Assembly (NCBI RefSeq): GCF_006228125.1
Contig: NZ_VDFY01000120.1
Span: forward strand, 1 to 35,370
DNA: 35,370 nt
Source of the DNA: Micromonospora orduensis
GTDB lineage: Bacteria > Actinomycetota > Actinomycetes > Mycobacteriales > Micromonosporaceae
Direction of reading: 5' to 3'
Below, one piece after another: positions 1-8,457 of this stretch (its first letter is position 1; each line of letters begins with the position of its first letter). Made by a program: the position numbers and the translations under genes. The notes under the pieces are model-generated. The model was not told the origin of the DNA, searched no databases, and was given only the letters and a program-made list of their open reading frames with translations.

Positions 1-14
1 GCCGGGGGGTGGGG

Positions 15-1658
15 TCAGGACTGGGCCAGGGCCTTGTCCACCAGGCTCTTCGCCTCCTGCTGGATCTGCTTGAGGTGGTCGGGGCCCCGGAAGGACTCGG
101 CGTAGATCTTGTAGACGTCCTCCGTGCCGGAGGGCCGTGCGGCGAACCAGCCGGACTCGGTGCTGACCTTCAGACCGCCGATCGGGGCGCCGTTGCCGGG
201 CGCGGTGGTCAGCGTCGCGGTGATCGGCTCGCCGGCCAGTTCGGTGGCGTCGACCTGCTCCGGGGAGAGCTTGCCGAGCACGGCCTTCTGCTCCCGGGTG
301 GCCGGGGCGTCGATCCGGGCGTACGCGGGCGCGCCGAACCGCTCGGCCAGCTCCGCCCAGTGCTCGCTCGGGCTGCGCCCGGTGGTGGCCAGGATCTCCG
401 AGGCGAGCAGGCAGAGCAGGATGCCGTCCTTGTCGGTGGTCCAGGTGGAGCCGTCGCGGCGCAGGAACGACGCCCCGGCGCTCTCCTCACCGCCGAAGCC
501 GACCGCGCCGTCGAGCAGGCCGGGCACGAACCACTTGAAGCCGACCGGCACCTCCAGCAGCGGCCGGCCGAGGTCGGCGGCCACCCGGTCGATCATCGAG
601 GAGGAGACGAGGGTCTTGCCCACCGCGGCGGCCGGACCCCAGTTGGCGCGGGTCCGGAACAGGTGCCCGATCGCCACCGCCAGGAAGTGGTTGGGATTCA
701 TCAGGCCGGCGTCCGGCGTGACGATGCCGTGCCGGTCCGCGTCGGCGTCGTTGCCCGTGGAGATCTGGTAGTCGGCCCGCGCGGCGATCAGCGACGCCAT
801 CGCGTTCGGCGACGAGCAGTCCATCCGGATCTTGCCGTCGCCGTCCAGCGTCATGAACCGCCAGGTCGGGTCGACAGTCGGGTTGACCACCGTCAGGTCC
901 AGGCGGTGCCGTTCGGCGATCTCGCCCCAGTACGCCACGCTCGCCCCGCCCAGCGGGTCCGCGCCGATCCGGATCCCGGCGTCGCGGATGGCGTCGATGT
1001 CGATCGCCGCCGGCAGGTCGTCGACGTAGTGGGCGAGGAAGTCGTACTCCCCTGTGGTGTCGGCGGCGCGGGCCCGCGCGTACGTGATCCGGCGGACCTC
1101 CTTGAGCCCGGCGGCGAGGATCGCGTTGGCCCGGTCCTGGATCCACCGGGTCACGTCGGTGTCGGCCGGCCCGCCGTTTGTCGGGTTGTACTTGAAGCCG
1201 CCGTCGTCCGGCGGGTTGTGCGACGGGGTGATGACGATGCCGTCGGCGAGCCCGCTGGTGCGCCCCCGGTTGTGGGTGAGGATCGCGTGCGACAGCGCCG
1301 GGGTCGGCGTGTAGCCGTCGCGGCTGTCGACCAGCACGGTGACCCCGTTGGCGGCGAGGACCTCCAGGGCGTCCACGGCGGCCGGCGCGGAGAGCGCGTG
1401 GGTGTCCCGGGCGAGGAACAGCGGCCCGTCGAGGCCCTGCTCCCGTCGGTAGTCGCAGAGCGCCTGGGTGACCGCCAGGATGTGGTCGGAGTTGAACGCG
1501 TTGCGCAGGCTGGAACCCCGGTGGCCGGAGGTGCCGAAGGAGACCTGCTGCGCCGGGTCCGCTGGGTCCGGATGGTCGGCGTAGTAGGCGGTCACCAGGC
1601 ACGGCACGTCGACCAGGTCGGCGGGCTCGGCGGGCTGGCCGGCACGGGGATGGGTCAC
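15..1658 (-). CDS. pgm: Phosphoglucomutase (alpha-D-glucose phosphate-specific)
   Basis: Interconverts glucose-6-phosphate and glucose-1-phosphate in the cytosol, supplying glucose-1-P to the adjacent glgC. The 547-residue length fits the bacterial Pgm family. Visible motifs are FGTSGHRG near residue 41, the phospho-serine loop TPSHNPP with Ser146, the metal-binding loop DADADRHG (304-311), the sugar-binding GGEESAG (389-395), and a C-terminal phosphate-binding RPSGTED. The start is GTG at 1658, preceded by AGGAAGG about 10 bases upstream. The gene lies 30 bp downstream of glgC on the same strand, so the two probably form one transcript (glgC-pgm). The family assignment is secure. The link to glycogen synthesis is inferred from the neighbours. 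Confidence 0.96.
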   Translation of the reverse strand: MTHPRAGQPAEPADLVDVPCLVTAYYADHPDPADPAQQVSFGTSGHRGSSLRNAFNSDHILAVTQALCDYRREQGLDGPLFLARDTHALSAPAAVDALEVLAANGVTVLVDSRDGYTPTPALSHAILTHNRGRTSGLADGIVITPSHNPPDDGGFKYNPTNGGPADTDVTRWIQDRANAILAAGLKEVRRITYARARAADTTGEYDFLAHYVDDLPAAIDIDAIRDAGIRIGADPLGGASVAYWGEIAERHRLDLTVVNPTVDPTWRFMTLDGDGKIRMDCSSPNAMASLIAARADYQISTGNDADADRHGIVTPDAGLMNPNHFLAVAIGHLFRTRANWGPAAAVGKTLVSSSMIDRVAADLGRPLLEVPVGFKWFVPGLLDGAVGFGGEESAGASFLRRDGSTWTTDKDGILLCLLASEILATTGRSPSEHWAELAERFGAPAYARIDAPATREQKAVLGKLSPEQVDATELAGEPITATLTTAPGNGAPIGGLKVSTESGWFAARPSGTEDVYKIYAESFRGPDHLKQIQQEAKSLVDKALAQS

Positions 1659-1688
1659 GGGGGTTCTACCTTCCTGCTGGTGCGACGG

Positions 1689-2921
1689 TCACGGCTCGAC
1701 CCGCTGGCCCTTGCCGATGACGACGATGCCGTTGTCGGAGACGGTGTAGCGCTGCCGGTCCTTCTCCAGGTCGACGCCGATCTCGGCGCCCTCCGGGACG
1801 AACACGTTCTTGTCCAGGATGGCCCGCCGGACCACCGCGTGTCGGCCGATCTCCACACCCTCCATGAGCACCGAGCCCTCGACGTGCGCCCAGGAGTGCA
1901 CCCGCACCTTCGGCGAGACGATCGAGTTCTCCACGAGTGAGCCGGAGATCACCACCCCGGGAGAGACCATCGAGCCGACCGCGCGGCCGACCCGCTCACC
2001 CCACTGGTGGACGAACTTCGCCGGCGGCCACGGCGGCTGCTCGGTGTAGATCGGCCACTCGAAGTTGTAGAGGTTGAACACGGGGTGCACGTTGATCAGA
2101 TCCATGTGCGCGTCGTAGAACGAGTCGAGCGTCCCCACGTCGCGCCAGTAGCCGCGGTCACGGTCGGTGCTGCCCGGCACCTCGTTGTCGCGGAAGTCGT
2201 AGACGTTCGCCTCGCCGCGCTCCACGAGCATCGGGATGATGCTGCCACCCATGTCGTGCTTGCTGGTCTTGTCCTCCGCGTCGCGTTCGACCGCCTCGCA
2301 CAGCGCGCGGGTGGTGAAGACGTAGTTGCCCATCGAGGCGTAGATCTCGTCCGGCGCGTCGGGCAGGCCGACCGCGTCGGTGGGCTTCTCGCGGAACGCC
2401 CGGATCTTCCGGCCGTCCTCGCCGACCTCGATGACACCGAACTGGTCGGCCATCGACAGCGGCTGGCGGATGCCGGCGACGGTCACCGCCGCGCCGGAGG
2501 CGATGTGGTCCTCCACCATCTGCCGGGGGTCCATCCGGTAGATGTGGTCGGCGCCGAAGACGATCACGTAGTCGGGCTGCTCGTCGTTGATCAGGTTGAA
2601 GCTCTGGTAGATGGCGTCGGCCGAGCCGGCGAACCACCAAGGGCCACGACGTTGCTGCGCGGGCACCGGGGTGACGTAGTTGCCGAGCAGCGTGGACATC
2701 CGCCAGGTCTTGGTGATGTGTCGGTCGAGGGAGTGGGACTTGTACTGGGTCAGCACGACGATCTTGAGATAGCCGGCGTTGGCCAGGTTGGAGAGGACGA
2801 AGTCGACCATGCGGTACATCCCGCCGAACGGGACGGCCGGCTTGGCCCGGTCCGTGGTGAGTGGCATCAGGCGCTTGCCCTCCCCACCCGCCAGGACGAT
2901 CGCGAGCACCTTGGCAGCCAT
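1689..2921 (-). CDS. glgC: Glucose-1-phosphate adenylyltransferase (ADP-glucose pyrophosphorylase)
   Basis: Makes ADP-glucose from glucose-1-P and ATP, the committed step of bacterial glycogen and maltose-1-phosphate synthesis. The 410 residues match typical actinobacterial GlgC. The nucleotide-binding LAGGEGKRL is at residues 10-18, GSADAIYQ at 99-106 and GADHIYRMD at 123-131, with an FREKP sugar-1-phosphate motif further on and a left-handed beta-helix C-terminal region (repeated isoleucine/valine hexapeptides after about residue 300). The start is ATG at 2921. It is divergent from the glycogen synthase gene at 2994, with only 72 bp between them, so the pair probably shares a control region. 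Its product is the substrate of that divergent gene. Confidence 0.96.
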   Translation of the reverse strand: MAAKVLAIVLAGGEGKRLMPLTTDRAKPAVPFGGMYRMVDFVLSNLANAGYLKIVVLTQYKSHSLDRHITKTWRMSTLLGNYVTPVPAQQRRGPWWFAGSADAIYQSFNLINDEQPDYVIVFGADHIYRMDPRQMVEDHIASGAAVTVAGIRQPLSMADQFGVIEVGEDGRKIRAFREKPTDAVGLPDAPDEIYASMGNYVFTTRALCEAVERDAEDKTSKHDMGGSIIPMLVERGEANVYDFRDNEVPGSTDRDRGYWRDVGTLDSFYDAHMDLINVHPVFNLYNFEWPIYTEQPPWPPAKFVHQWGERVGRAVGSMVSPGVVISGSLVENSIVSPKVRVHSWAHVEGSVLMEGVEIGRHAVVRRAILDKNVFVPEGAEIGVDLEKDRQRYTVSDNGIVVIGKGQRVEP

Positions 2922-2979
2922 GCCCCGACGCTATCCACCCTCGTCGGACTTCACCACTCGTACGGGCACGTTTCTGCAC

Positions 2980-2985
2980 TAGGGT
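2980..2985 (+). promoter_or_regulatory. -10 element TAGGGT, probable (near-)leaderless promoter of glgM
   Basis: TAGGGT fits the actinobacterial TANNNT -10 consensus. Only eight bases separate it from the ATG at 2994, which places transcription start within about two bases of the start codon. No Shine-Dalgarno sequence is needed or seen. The call is an inference from spacing. Confidence 0.5.
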
Positions 2986-2993
2986 GCGGGGTC

Positions 2994-4199
2994 ATGACGG
3001 AACCCACCCCGCTGCGCGTCGACCTGCTCACCCGCGAGTACCCGCCGGAGGTCTACGGCGGCGCGGGCGTGCACGTCGAGTACCTGGCCCGGGAGTTGCG
3101 CCACCTCACCGACGTACGCGTGCACTGCTTCGGCCTGCCGCGCACCGAGCCGGGCGTCACGGCGTACGCCGATCCGCCCGGCCTGACCGGCGCGAACGCC
3201 GCGCTGCGCACGATGGGCGTGGATCTGGAGATGGCCGCCGGGACGGCGGGCGCCGACGTGGTGCACAGCCACACCTGGTACGCGAACCTGGCCGGGCACA
3301 CCGCGAAACTGCTGCACGGCGTGCCGCACGTGATGACCGCGCACAGCCTGGAGCCGCTGCGGCCGTGGAAGGCCGAGCAGCTCGGCGGCGGCTACGCGCT
3401 CTCGTCCTGGATCGAGCGCACCGCGATGGAGGCCGCCGACGCGGTGATCGCGGTCAGCGCGGGGATGCGCGCCGACGTCCTGACCGCGTACCCGCGGATC
3501 GACCCGGACCGGGTCCGGGTGGTCTACAACGGCATCGACACCGTCCAGTACGCACCGGACCCCGGCACCGACGTGCTCGACCGGCTCGGCATCGACCCGG
3601 CCCGCCCGAGCGTCGTCTACGTGGGAAGGATCACTCGGCAGAAGGGCCTGCCGTATCTGCTGCGCGCCGCCCGGGAACTGCCGGCGGACACGCAGCTGGT
3701 GCTGCTCGCCGGCGCGCCGGACACGGCCGAGATCGCCGCCGAGGTCGAGGAGCTGGTGGCCGAGCTGCGGGCCAACCGTTCCGGCGTGGTCTGGGTGGCC
3801 GAGATGCTGCCCAAGCCCGAGGTGATCCAGGTGCTCACCCACGCCACCGTCTTCGCCTGCCCGTCCATCTACGAGCCGATGGGCATCGTGAACCTGGAGG
3901 CGATGGCGTGCGAGACGGCCGTGGTGGCGACCGCCACCGGCGGCATCCCCGAGGTCGTGGCCGACGGCGAGACGGGCCTGCTGGTGCCGATCGAGCAGGT
4001 CACCGACGGGTCCGGGACGCCGTTGGAGCCGGAGAAGTTCGTTGCCGACCTGGCGGCGGCGATCAATACGCTGCTCGCCGACCCGGCGCGCACCGCCCGG
4101 TTCGGTCGGGCCGGCCGGCGGCGCGCCGTGGAGCACTTCTCCTGGGACGCCGTCGCCCGGCAGACCCTTGACGTGTACCGCTCGGTCGGCGCGGCCTGA
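2994..4199 (+). CDS. glgM: Glycogen synthase, actinobacterial GT4 type (alpha-maltose-1-phosphate synthase)
   Basis: A 401-residue GT4 glycosyltransferase of the Corynebacterium/Mycobacterium GlgA type. Relatives (mycobacterial GlgM) join ADP-glucose to glucose-1-P to give alpha-maltose-1-phosphate, the GlgE substrate. The N-terminal motif YPPEVYGGAGVHVE, the inter-domain YNGID segment, the VYVGRITRQKG loop and the GT4 E-x7-E motif in EPMGIVNLE are all present. The reading frame extends far upstream, but ATG 2994 is the sensible start because family homology begins there and a -10 element sits just before it. Gene names glgA and glgM are both used for this family. GlgM activity is favoured because glgE is encoded nearby. 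It is divergent from glgC. Confidence 0.93.
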   Translation: MTEPTPLRVDLLTREYPPEVYGGAGVHVEYLARELRHLTDVRVHCFGLPRTEPGVTAYADPPGLTGANAALRTMGVDLEMAAGTAGADVVHSHTWYANLAGHTAKLLHGVPHVMTAHSLEPLRPWKAEQLGGGYALSSWIERTAMEAADAVIAVSAGMRADVLTAYPRIDPDRVRVVYNGIDTVQYAPDPGTDVLDRLGIDPARPSVVYVGRITRQKGLPYLLRAARELPADTQLVLLAGAPDTAEIAAEVEELVAELRANRSGVVWVAEMLPKPEVIQVLTHATVFACPSIYEPMGIVNLEAMACETAVVATATGGIPEVVADGETGLLVPIEQVTDGSGTPLEPEKFVADLAAAINTLLADPARTARFGRAGRRRAVEHFSWDAVARQTLDVYRSVGAA

Positions 4200-4213
4200 G
4201 GAAGACCGACGAC

Positions 4214-4321
4214 ATGCGGTACGACGAACTCGAAGCGGTGATCCTCCAGTTGGTCGTCGCGGCTGGTGAGGACGAGCTGGGCGCCTTCGGCCTCAGATCG
4301 CCGTTCCCGGCGGCGACTTGA
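4214..4321 (+). pseudogene. Short 35-codon ORF after glgM, possible gene remnant
   Basis: The ORF opens with ATG 4214 and has GAGGAAG nine bases upstream, immediately after the glgM stop, as expected for a translationally coupled gene. It encodes MRYDELEAVILQLVVAAGED and about 15 more residues, then stops. The first 25 codons look like ordinary acidic/hydrophobic protein, while the end (RSPFPAAT) reads like frame noise. Its 3' end overlaps the convergent inositol-1-phosphate synthase gene by 29 bp. It may be the 5' stub of a former glgM-linked gene cut off by arrival of the accessory block, a real tiny gene, or chance. Not recognised. Confidence 0.2.
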
Positions 4322-5237
4322 GCAATGGCGTCGCCTCGGCGCAATGACCGCCACGCCCGTCGCGGAGCGCGCTGGCGGCGATGCGGATGAGGTCGATGTT
4401 GACCCCCGCGGCGCCACTCGGATCATGCACCTTCAGCTTCACGTCGAGGCTCACCGCTGTCTCACCCCAACCCTGCGCCTCGAGGTTGAGGTGGGCGACC
4501 TTCTGCGACGCGAGATGCGGCAGGTACCCGAGCGGGGCCATCTCAACGCTGTCAGCGCCCGACAGGGCGTTGAGCTTGGACTGCTTCTTGGTGTCGGGGT
4601 TGTCGACCAGGTTGCGGAAGTCCTCGGTGCCGCCGAGGTTGACCTGGTAGGAGCTGACCAGGGTGAGGCCCCGCTCCTGAAGCAACCGCAGCAGCGCGTT
4701 GTGCAGCACCGAGGTGCCGAACTGGCTGGCGAGGTCGTCGCCGAGCAGCGGCAGACCGGCCGCCTCGAACCTCTCCATCCAACGGGGATCGCGGGCGACC
4801 GGGTCGGAGGTGGTGTTGATGAAGGCGACACCCGCCGTGTGAGCTGCCTCCGCGTACGCCTGGGCGGTCTCCATCCGGCCACTGGGCGCCGAGTAGAGCA
4901 GCACTTCCGCGCCCGCCAGCGCCGCCGCCACCCGCGGCACCTCGGTCGCGTCGACGAGGCCCTTCGTGACGGGAACACCCGCTCTGGGCAGGTCGCAGTT
5001 CAGCCGAGGGAAGTTGTTGGGCGGCAGGAAGATCGCCTCGGTCACGTCCCGGCCGATCTTCTCCTTGGACGTGGCGAAGGCCGCGACGACGTCGATATCC
5101 CCCACCCCGAGCCCGTCGATCGTCGGCCGGCGGATCCCGACCAGACTGCCGCTCTCGCGGTGAAGAGCGATCCCCTGCAGCAACGCGGACGTGTTGTTGC
5201 CGACGCCGACAACCGCGACCTTCACCCGTTCGATCAT
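4293..5237 (-). CDS. Inositol-1-phosphate synthase family protein (short form)
   Basis: This 314-residue protein belongs to the myo-inositol-1-phosphate synthase (Ino1) family, which converts glucose-6-P to inositol-1-P using NAD. The N-terminal Rossmann segment VAVVGVGNNTSALLQG (near residues 7-22), the central GDDLASQFG, NLGGTEDFRNL and KKQSK motifs, the catalytic-region DVKLKVHDPSGAAGVNIDLIR and the C-terminal LLKSPP are all recognisable. It is about 50 residues shorter than typical actinobacterial Ino1 (about 360), mostly through shorter inter-motif loops and a clipped C-terminus after LKSPP. It is probably a second, specialised paralogue, since a housekeeping ino1 would be expected elsewhere in the genome. 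Start ATG 5237. It is divergent from the DUF222-HNH gene. Confidence 0.85.
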   Translation of the reverse strand: MIERVKVAVVGVGNNTSALLQGIALHRESGSLVGIRRPTIDGLGVGDIDVVAAFATSKEKIGRDVTEAIFLPPNNFPRLNCDLPRAGVPVTKGLVDATEVPRVAAALAGAEVLLYSAPSGRMETAQAYAEAAHTAGVAFINTTSDPVARDPRWMERFEAAGLPLLGDDLASQFGTSVLHNALLRLLQERGLTLVSSYQVNLGGTEDFRNLVDNPDTKKQSKLNALSGADSVEMAPLGYLPHLASQKVAHLNLEAQGWGETAVSLDVKLKVHDPSGAAGVNIDLIRIAASALRDGRGGHCAEATPLLKSPPGTAI

Positions 5238-5319
5238 GGCCGGAGGCTACGCCACCTCCGCGCGTTTCGACGGGGTGGTGATCCGCTCCGACGGGACCAC
5301 CACGGCGTCCCGGAAAGTG

Positions 5320-5335
5320 TCGTACAGGTGTTCTA
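5320..5335 (+). promoter_or_regulatory. Probable LexA (SOS) box of the DUF222-HNH gene
   Basis: TCGTACAGGTGTTCTA matches the actinobacterial SOS box TCGAAC-N4-GTTCGA at 10 of 12 defined positions, with symmetric deviations at positions 4 and 15. It overlaps a TAGTCT -10 element and ends ten bases before the GTG start. Related 13E12-family HNH genes in mycobacteria are known members of the LexA regulon. LexA binding here is inferred. Confidence 0.6.
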
Positions 5336-5339
5336 GTCT
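5334..5339 (+). promoter_or_regulatory. -10 element TAGTCT, probable leaderless promoter
   Basis: The TANNNT-type hexamer ends six bases before the GTG at 5346, so transcription would begin at the start codon itself. It overlaps the SOS box, which would place LexA directly over the promoter. Confidence 0.45.
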
Positions 5340-5345
5340 CCGACT

Positions 5346-6596
5346 GTGATCGATGCGTTGGAGCAGGCCGAGGCCGCCGTGGCGGCCTGCTTCGACACGG
5401 CCGCCTGGGCTGCCAACGAGCGCCATCTCGTGGCGGCGCTGGACGCGACGCACCGCCTTGAGCAACGCCTGGCCGCGGTCAAGTTGACCCTCGTGCGCCA
5501 GCTGGACGGTCGAGGCACCGCGACCGCACAAGGCGCATCCTCGACGGCCGTGTGGCTGCGGGACCGGTTACGCCTCGGCGTCGGTGCCGCCCGGCGGCTG
5601 GTCGAGCTGGCGGCGACCCTCGACACCCTCCCGCCCGGGGTGCGCGACGCGTTGACCGGCGGGTCGGTCGACGTGCAACAGGTCCGGGTCATCGCCGAGA
5701 CGGTCGAGACCGTTCACGCCACGGCCGGCGCGGAGGCTGCCGACAAGGCCATCGGCGTCCTCGTCGAGTGGGCGAAGCAGTTCGACGCCGCCCTGTTGCG
5801 CAAGCTCGGCACCCGCATCCTCGACCACGTCGCCCCGGAGGTCGCCGACGCCGCCGCCGAGGCGGCGCTGCGGGCGCAGGAGTCACGGGCCGCCCGCGAC
5901 CGGCACGTCACCGTGAGCGAGCAGCCCGACGGTCGGCTGCGCCTCACCGGCATTCTCGATGTCGAGGCCGCGGCCCTGCTGCGCGCCGCCATCGACCCGC
6001 TGAGCGCGCCCGGCGGCCCCGACGACACCCGCACGGCCGGGCAACGCCGCCACGACGCCGTCGCCGACGTGTGCCGGCTCGCCCTGCGCACCGATGAGCT
6101 ACCAGAGCACGGCGGCGACCTCGCCCAACTCGTCATCACCACCGGCTACGACGAGCTGACCCGGCAGTTGGGCATCGGCACCCTCGACGCCGGCCTACAC
6201 CTCACACCCCAGGCCGTACGCCGCCTCGCCTGCGACGCCGCCATCATCCCCGCCGTCCTCGGCAGCACCGGCCAACCACTCGACGTCGGCCGACAACGCC
6301 GCCTCATCACCGGCCCACTCCGACGCGCACTCGTGCTCCGTGACCGCGGCTGCGCCTTCCCCGGCTGCGACCGCCCACCCCGCTGGTGCGACGGCCACCA
6401 CATCCGGCACTGGGCCGACGGCGGCGACACCAGCCTCGACAACGCGGTGCTGCTCTGCGGCCACCACCACCGACACGTTCACCGCGGTGACTGGGTCGTC
6501 CGGCTCGGCGGCGACGGCCACCCCGAGTTCGTGCCACCCGCCTGGCTCGACCCCGAACAACTCCCCCGCCGCAACCACTACCACCGACGCAACTAA
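5346..6596 (+). CDS. DUF222 domain-containing HNH endonuclease (13E12 repeat family)
   Basis: A 416-residue protein with an N-terminal DUF222 region (about residues 1-300, helix-rich with many Ala/Arg/Leu) and a C-terminal HNH nuclease domain at about residues 335-383. The HNH part shows CAFPGCDRP, the zinc/metal ligands WCDGHHIRHW, the TSLDNAVLLCGHHH core and a final HVHRGDW. This is the 13E12-repeat family, often present in many copies in actinobacterial genomes and associated with DNA damage response and mobility. The precise biochemical role is unknown. Start GTG 5346 is supported by the -10 element at the leaderless distance. An SOS-box-like site overlaps that promoter. Low-complexity ACC/GAC-rich codons near the 3' end are typical of this family. 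Confidence 0.9.
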   Translation: MIDALEQAEAAVAACFDTAAWAANERHLVAALDATHRLEQRLAAVKLTLVRQLDGRGTATAQGASSTAVWLRDRLRLGVGAARRLVELAATLDTLPPGVRDALTGGSVDVQQVRVIAETVETVHATAGAEAADKAIGVLVEWAKQFDAALLRKLGTRILDHVAPEVADAAAEAALRAQESRAARDRHVTVSEQPDGRLRLTGILDVEAAALLRAAIDPLSAPGGPDDTRTAGQRRHDAVADVCRLALRTDELPEHGGDLAQLVITTGYDELTRQLGIGTLDAGLHLTPQAVRRLACDAAIIPAVLGSTGQPLDVGRQRRLITGPLRRALVLRDRGCAFPGCDRPPRWCDGHHIRHWADGGDTSLDNAVLLCGHHHRHVHRGDWVVRLGGDGHPEFVPPAWLDPEQLPRRNHYHRRN

Positions 6597-6618
6597 CCAA
6601 CAGCTCACCGTCAGCGCG

Positions 6619-7797
6619 TCAGGCGACGCCGAGCGTGGCGGCGAGCTGGGCCAGGCCGGTGGGCGCATCGGCGGACCGCCACACGACGGCGACCAGCTTC
6701 CGCACCGCCGGCCGGTCGTGCACCTCACCGTGCGCGGTGCGTTCCGCGTCGAGCAGCGCTCGGCCGGCCCGGAGCATGTCGCCACCCCGGATGTACGCGC
6801 GCGCCGCATCGAGCAGGTACGCGGCCCGGTGCTCGGGTGACAGCCACCGCCACCCGTCGGTGGCGAGCAGCCGCTCATGCCAAACCGTCGCCACCGCGAC
6901 ATCTCCGAGCGCCGCCTCGACGACCACCCGGGCTGCCTCCACCGCCGCCGACCCGAAGTCAGTACACCCAGCGGAGCCACCACCGCGGTCGACGGTGCGG
7001 GCCAGCTCTGCGGCCCGGTCGAGGGACTGATGGGCGTTGCGCGCTCCTCCCCCGCGCGCGGCGGCGAGGGCGGCCTGGATCAACAACGTCCCGCGCAGCG
7101 ATGCGGCATCCGGGGAATTGGCACTGGACGTCTCGATCCCGTGCGCGGCACGGAGTGCGATGTCCGCGGCCGAGCGCCGACGCCCCCGGGACCGCAGGGC
7201 CTGACTCAACGGCACGGTGGCGACACCGGAGAGCCGGGAATCGTTGGTGGCGACGGCGACGGCGATCCCACGGTCGGCCACCAGCCACGCCAGCTCTCCC
7301 TGGTCGACCTTCACCAGCGCCAGGGCGATGAGCGCGTACACCGACACCAGCAGTGTGTCGCCCTCCCCGCCGGCGCGGGCGGCCTGCGCCGCACGCGCGG
7401 CGTCGAGCAGGCTGGGTAGCAGGGCGAGGAGCGCCGGGTACCGGGCATGCCGGTAGCTCTGGTCGGCGTGGTCCAGACGGGCTCGCAGCTCCTTGGCGGG
7501 GGGCGTCCGGGTCGAGCCCGGCAGGTGGTACCGGGCCAACGCCGCCCGGACCCCGTCCATCCCGGCCGCGACGGGCTGCGGCCGGGATGAGCGGGTGGCC
7601 AGCAGGACCTCCACGTCGATGCGGAGCGTCTCGGCGATCTCCCGGAGGTTGGACACCCGCTCCAACCGGCGTACCCCACGCTCGACCTTGTCCACCCAAC
7701 TCTTCGACTTGCCGAGACGGTCGGCGAACTGCTGCTGCGTCATGTTGCGCCGCACCCGCCACTGGGCGACCCGGCGACCCACCGGCAGCTCGTTCAC
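6619..7797 (-). CDS. XRE-family transcriptional regulator with helical repeat C-terminus
   Basis: A 392-residue regulator. Residues about 8-65 form a Cro/CI-type helix-turn-helix (VGRRVAQWRVRRNMTQQQFA, then LGKSKSWVDKVERG and LREIAETLRI). The remaining 300 or so residues are alanine-rich helices resembling TPR-like repeats, without a recognisable enzymatic domain. This architecture is abundant in actinomycetes, and regulators of this class often sit beside small partner genes. Start ATG 7797. It lies 16 bp downstream of a small membrane-peptide gene on the same strand, which is probably co-transcribed. Target genes cannot be told from the sequence. Confidence 0.85.
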   Translation of the reverse strand: MNELPVGRRVAQWRVRRNMTQQQFADRLGKSKSWVDKVERGVRRLERVSNLREIAETLRIDVEVLLATRSSRPQPVAAGMDGVRAALARYHLPGSTRTPPAKELRARLDHADQSYRHARYPALLALLPSLLDAARAAQAARAGGEGDTLLVSVYALIALALVKVDQGELAWLVADRGIAVAVATNDSRLSGVATVPLSQALRSRGRRRSAADIALRAAHGIETSSANSPDAASLRGTLLIQAALAAARGGGARNAHQSLDRAAELARTVDRGGGSAGCTDFGSAAVEAARVVVEAALGDVAVATVWHERLLATDGWRWLSPEHRAAYLLDAARAYIRGGDMLRAGRALLDAERTAHGEVHDRPAVRKLVAVVWRSADAPTGLAQLAATLGVA

Positions 7798-7813
7798 CGC
7801 GGGCCCGTCGCGC

Positions 7814-8011
7814 TCACCGCACGATCCCCACCACGAACAACAGGAGTACGACCACCGCGATCACGAGTCCGTAGGTGTACTGCCGCCGGGTGACCGGCAC
7901 CCGCGCTGACCGCGGCGGACAGGGCACCCGATCTCCGTCCGGCTGCGGAGGCCGCGCACCGGGAACGGGATGCGCGGGCGGCAGCGGCCCATCCGACAAA
8001 CGCTCGTCCAA
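7814..8011 (-). CDS. Small single-span membrane protein, TTG start
   Basis: A 65-residue protein starting at TTG 8011, chosen because GAGGAGG lies five bases upstream. Longer versions of the frame have no ribosome-binding site and read as noise. Residues 1-40 are Pro/Asp/Arg-rich, followed by TRRQYTYG and a hydrophobic helix (about residues 49-64, LVIAVVVLLLFVVGIVR) that ends the protein, as in tail-anchored or small single-span proteins. It lies directly upstream of the XRE regulator and is divergent from the GntR gene. No family is recognised. A regulator partner or membrane stress peptide is possible but speculative. Confidence 0.5.
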   Translation of the reverse strand: MDERLSDGPLPPAHPVPGARPPQPDGDRVPCPPRSARVPVTRRQYTYGLVIAVVVLLLFVVGIVR

Positions 8012-8154
8012 CTGTGCCTCCTCAGGGTCGACGAAAGGGGCGGGTCGATGCGGGTCAGGGGCGGGACGGCACGGGGGAACCACCCCGCCCCTGGCTGGAG
8101 GCACTCCGCTGCTGACGAGAGAACCTTCAACGGCCAACTTAGAGTGCAGTGAGT

Positions 8155-8181
8155 ACAGAGTCAACACAGGATGCACAGAGT
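8155..8181 (+). promoter_or_regulatory. Direct repeat ACAGAGT x2, 20 bp apart, possible operator
   Basis: ACAGAGT occurs at 8155-8161 and 8175-8181, two helical turns apart, within gTACAGAGTcA and gCACAGAGTgtcA contexts. The pair lies in the divergent region between the small membrane gene and the GntR gene. It could be a binding site for either regulator. This is inferred from position and spacing only. Confidence 0.3.
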
Positions 8182-8229
8182 GTCATGTTCGGTGGCATGC
8201 TCAGAGGGCTGACGAGAGGTGGCCCTGCC

Positions 8230-8457
8230 ATGCCCAGACAACCCGTGTACGAGCAGGTCATCGATGACGTGATCCGCTCGATCCAGTCCGGCACGCTACA
8301 GCCGGGAGACAAGCTGCCGTCGATCGCGGAACTCTGCGAGCAGTACCGGGCCAGCGCGACACCGATCAGACTGGCACTGCGGATCTTGGATGAGCGGGGC
8401 TGGATCGAGGTGCACCAAGGCAAGGGCTCGTTCGTGGCACCCAACCCGCCCGCCTGA
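8230..8457 (+). CDS. Minimal GntR-family DNA-binding protein
   Basis: A 75-residue protein from ATG 8230, with AGAGG about ten bases upstream. An in-frame upstream extension to 8149 exists but shows no family similarity. It is almost exactly one GntR winged-helix domain: PVYEQVIDDVIRSIQSGTLQ, then PGDKLPSIAELCEQY, a recognition helix SATPIRLALRILDERGWIEV and the wing HQGKGSFVA. No effector-binding domain follows, so it either acts as a constitutive DNA-binding module or depends on a partner. It is divergent from the small membrane protein/XRE pair, and a direct repeat upstream is a candidate autoregulatory site. Confidence 0.8.
   Translation: MPRQPVYEQVIDDVIRSIQSGTLQPGDKLPSIAELCEQYRASATPIRLALRILDERGWIEVHQGKGSFVAPNPPA

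Noticed and set aside
9..1940. Long open frame antisense to pgm and glgC
   Set aside because: High-GC mirror-frame artefact: the protein is Gly/Arg/Val/Asp-rich with no domain, while the opposite strand encodes intact Pgm and GlgC with all motifs.
5274..5301. GGTGGT/ACCACC inverted repeat in the ino1-like/DUF222 divergent region
   Set aside because: Only six paired bases with a 16-base spacer in GC-rich DNA. Too weak to claim an operator or terminator.
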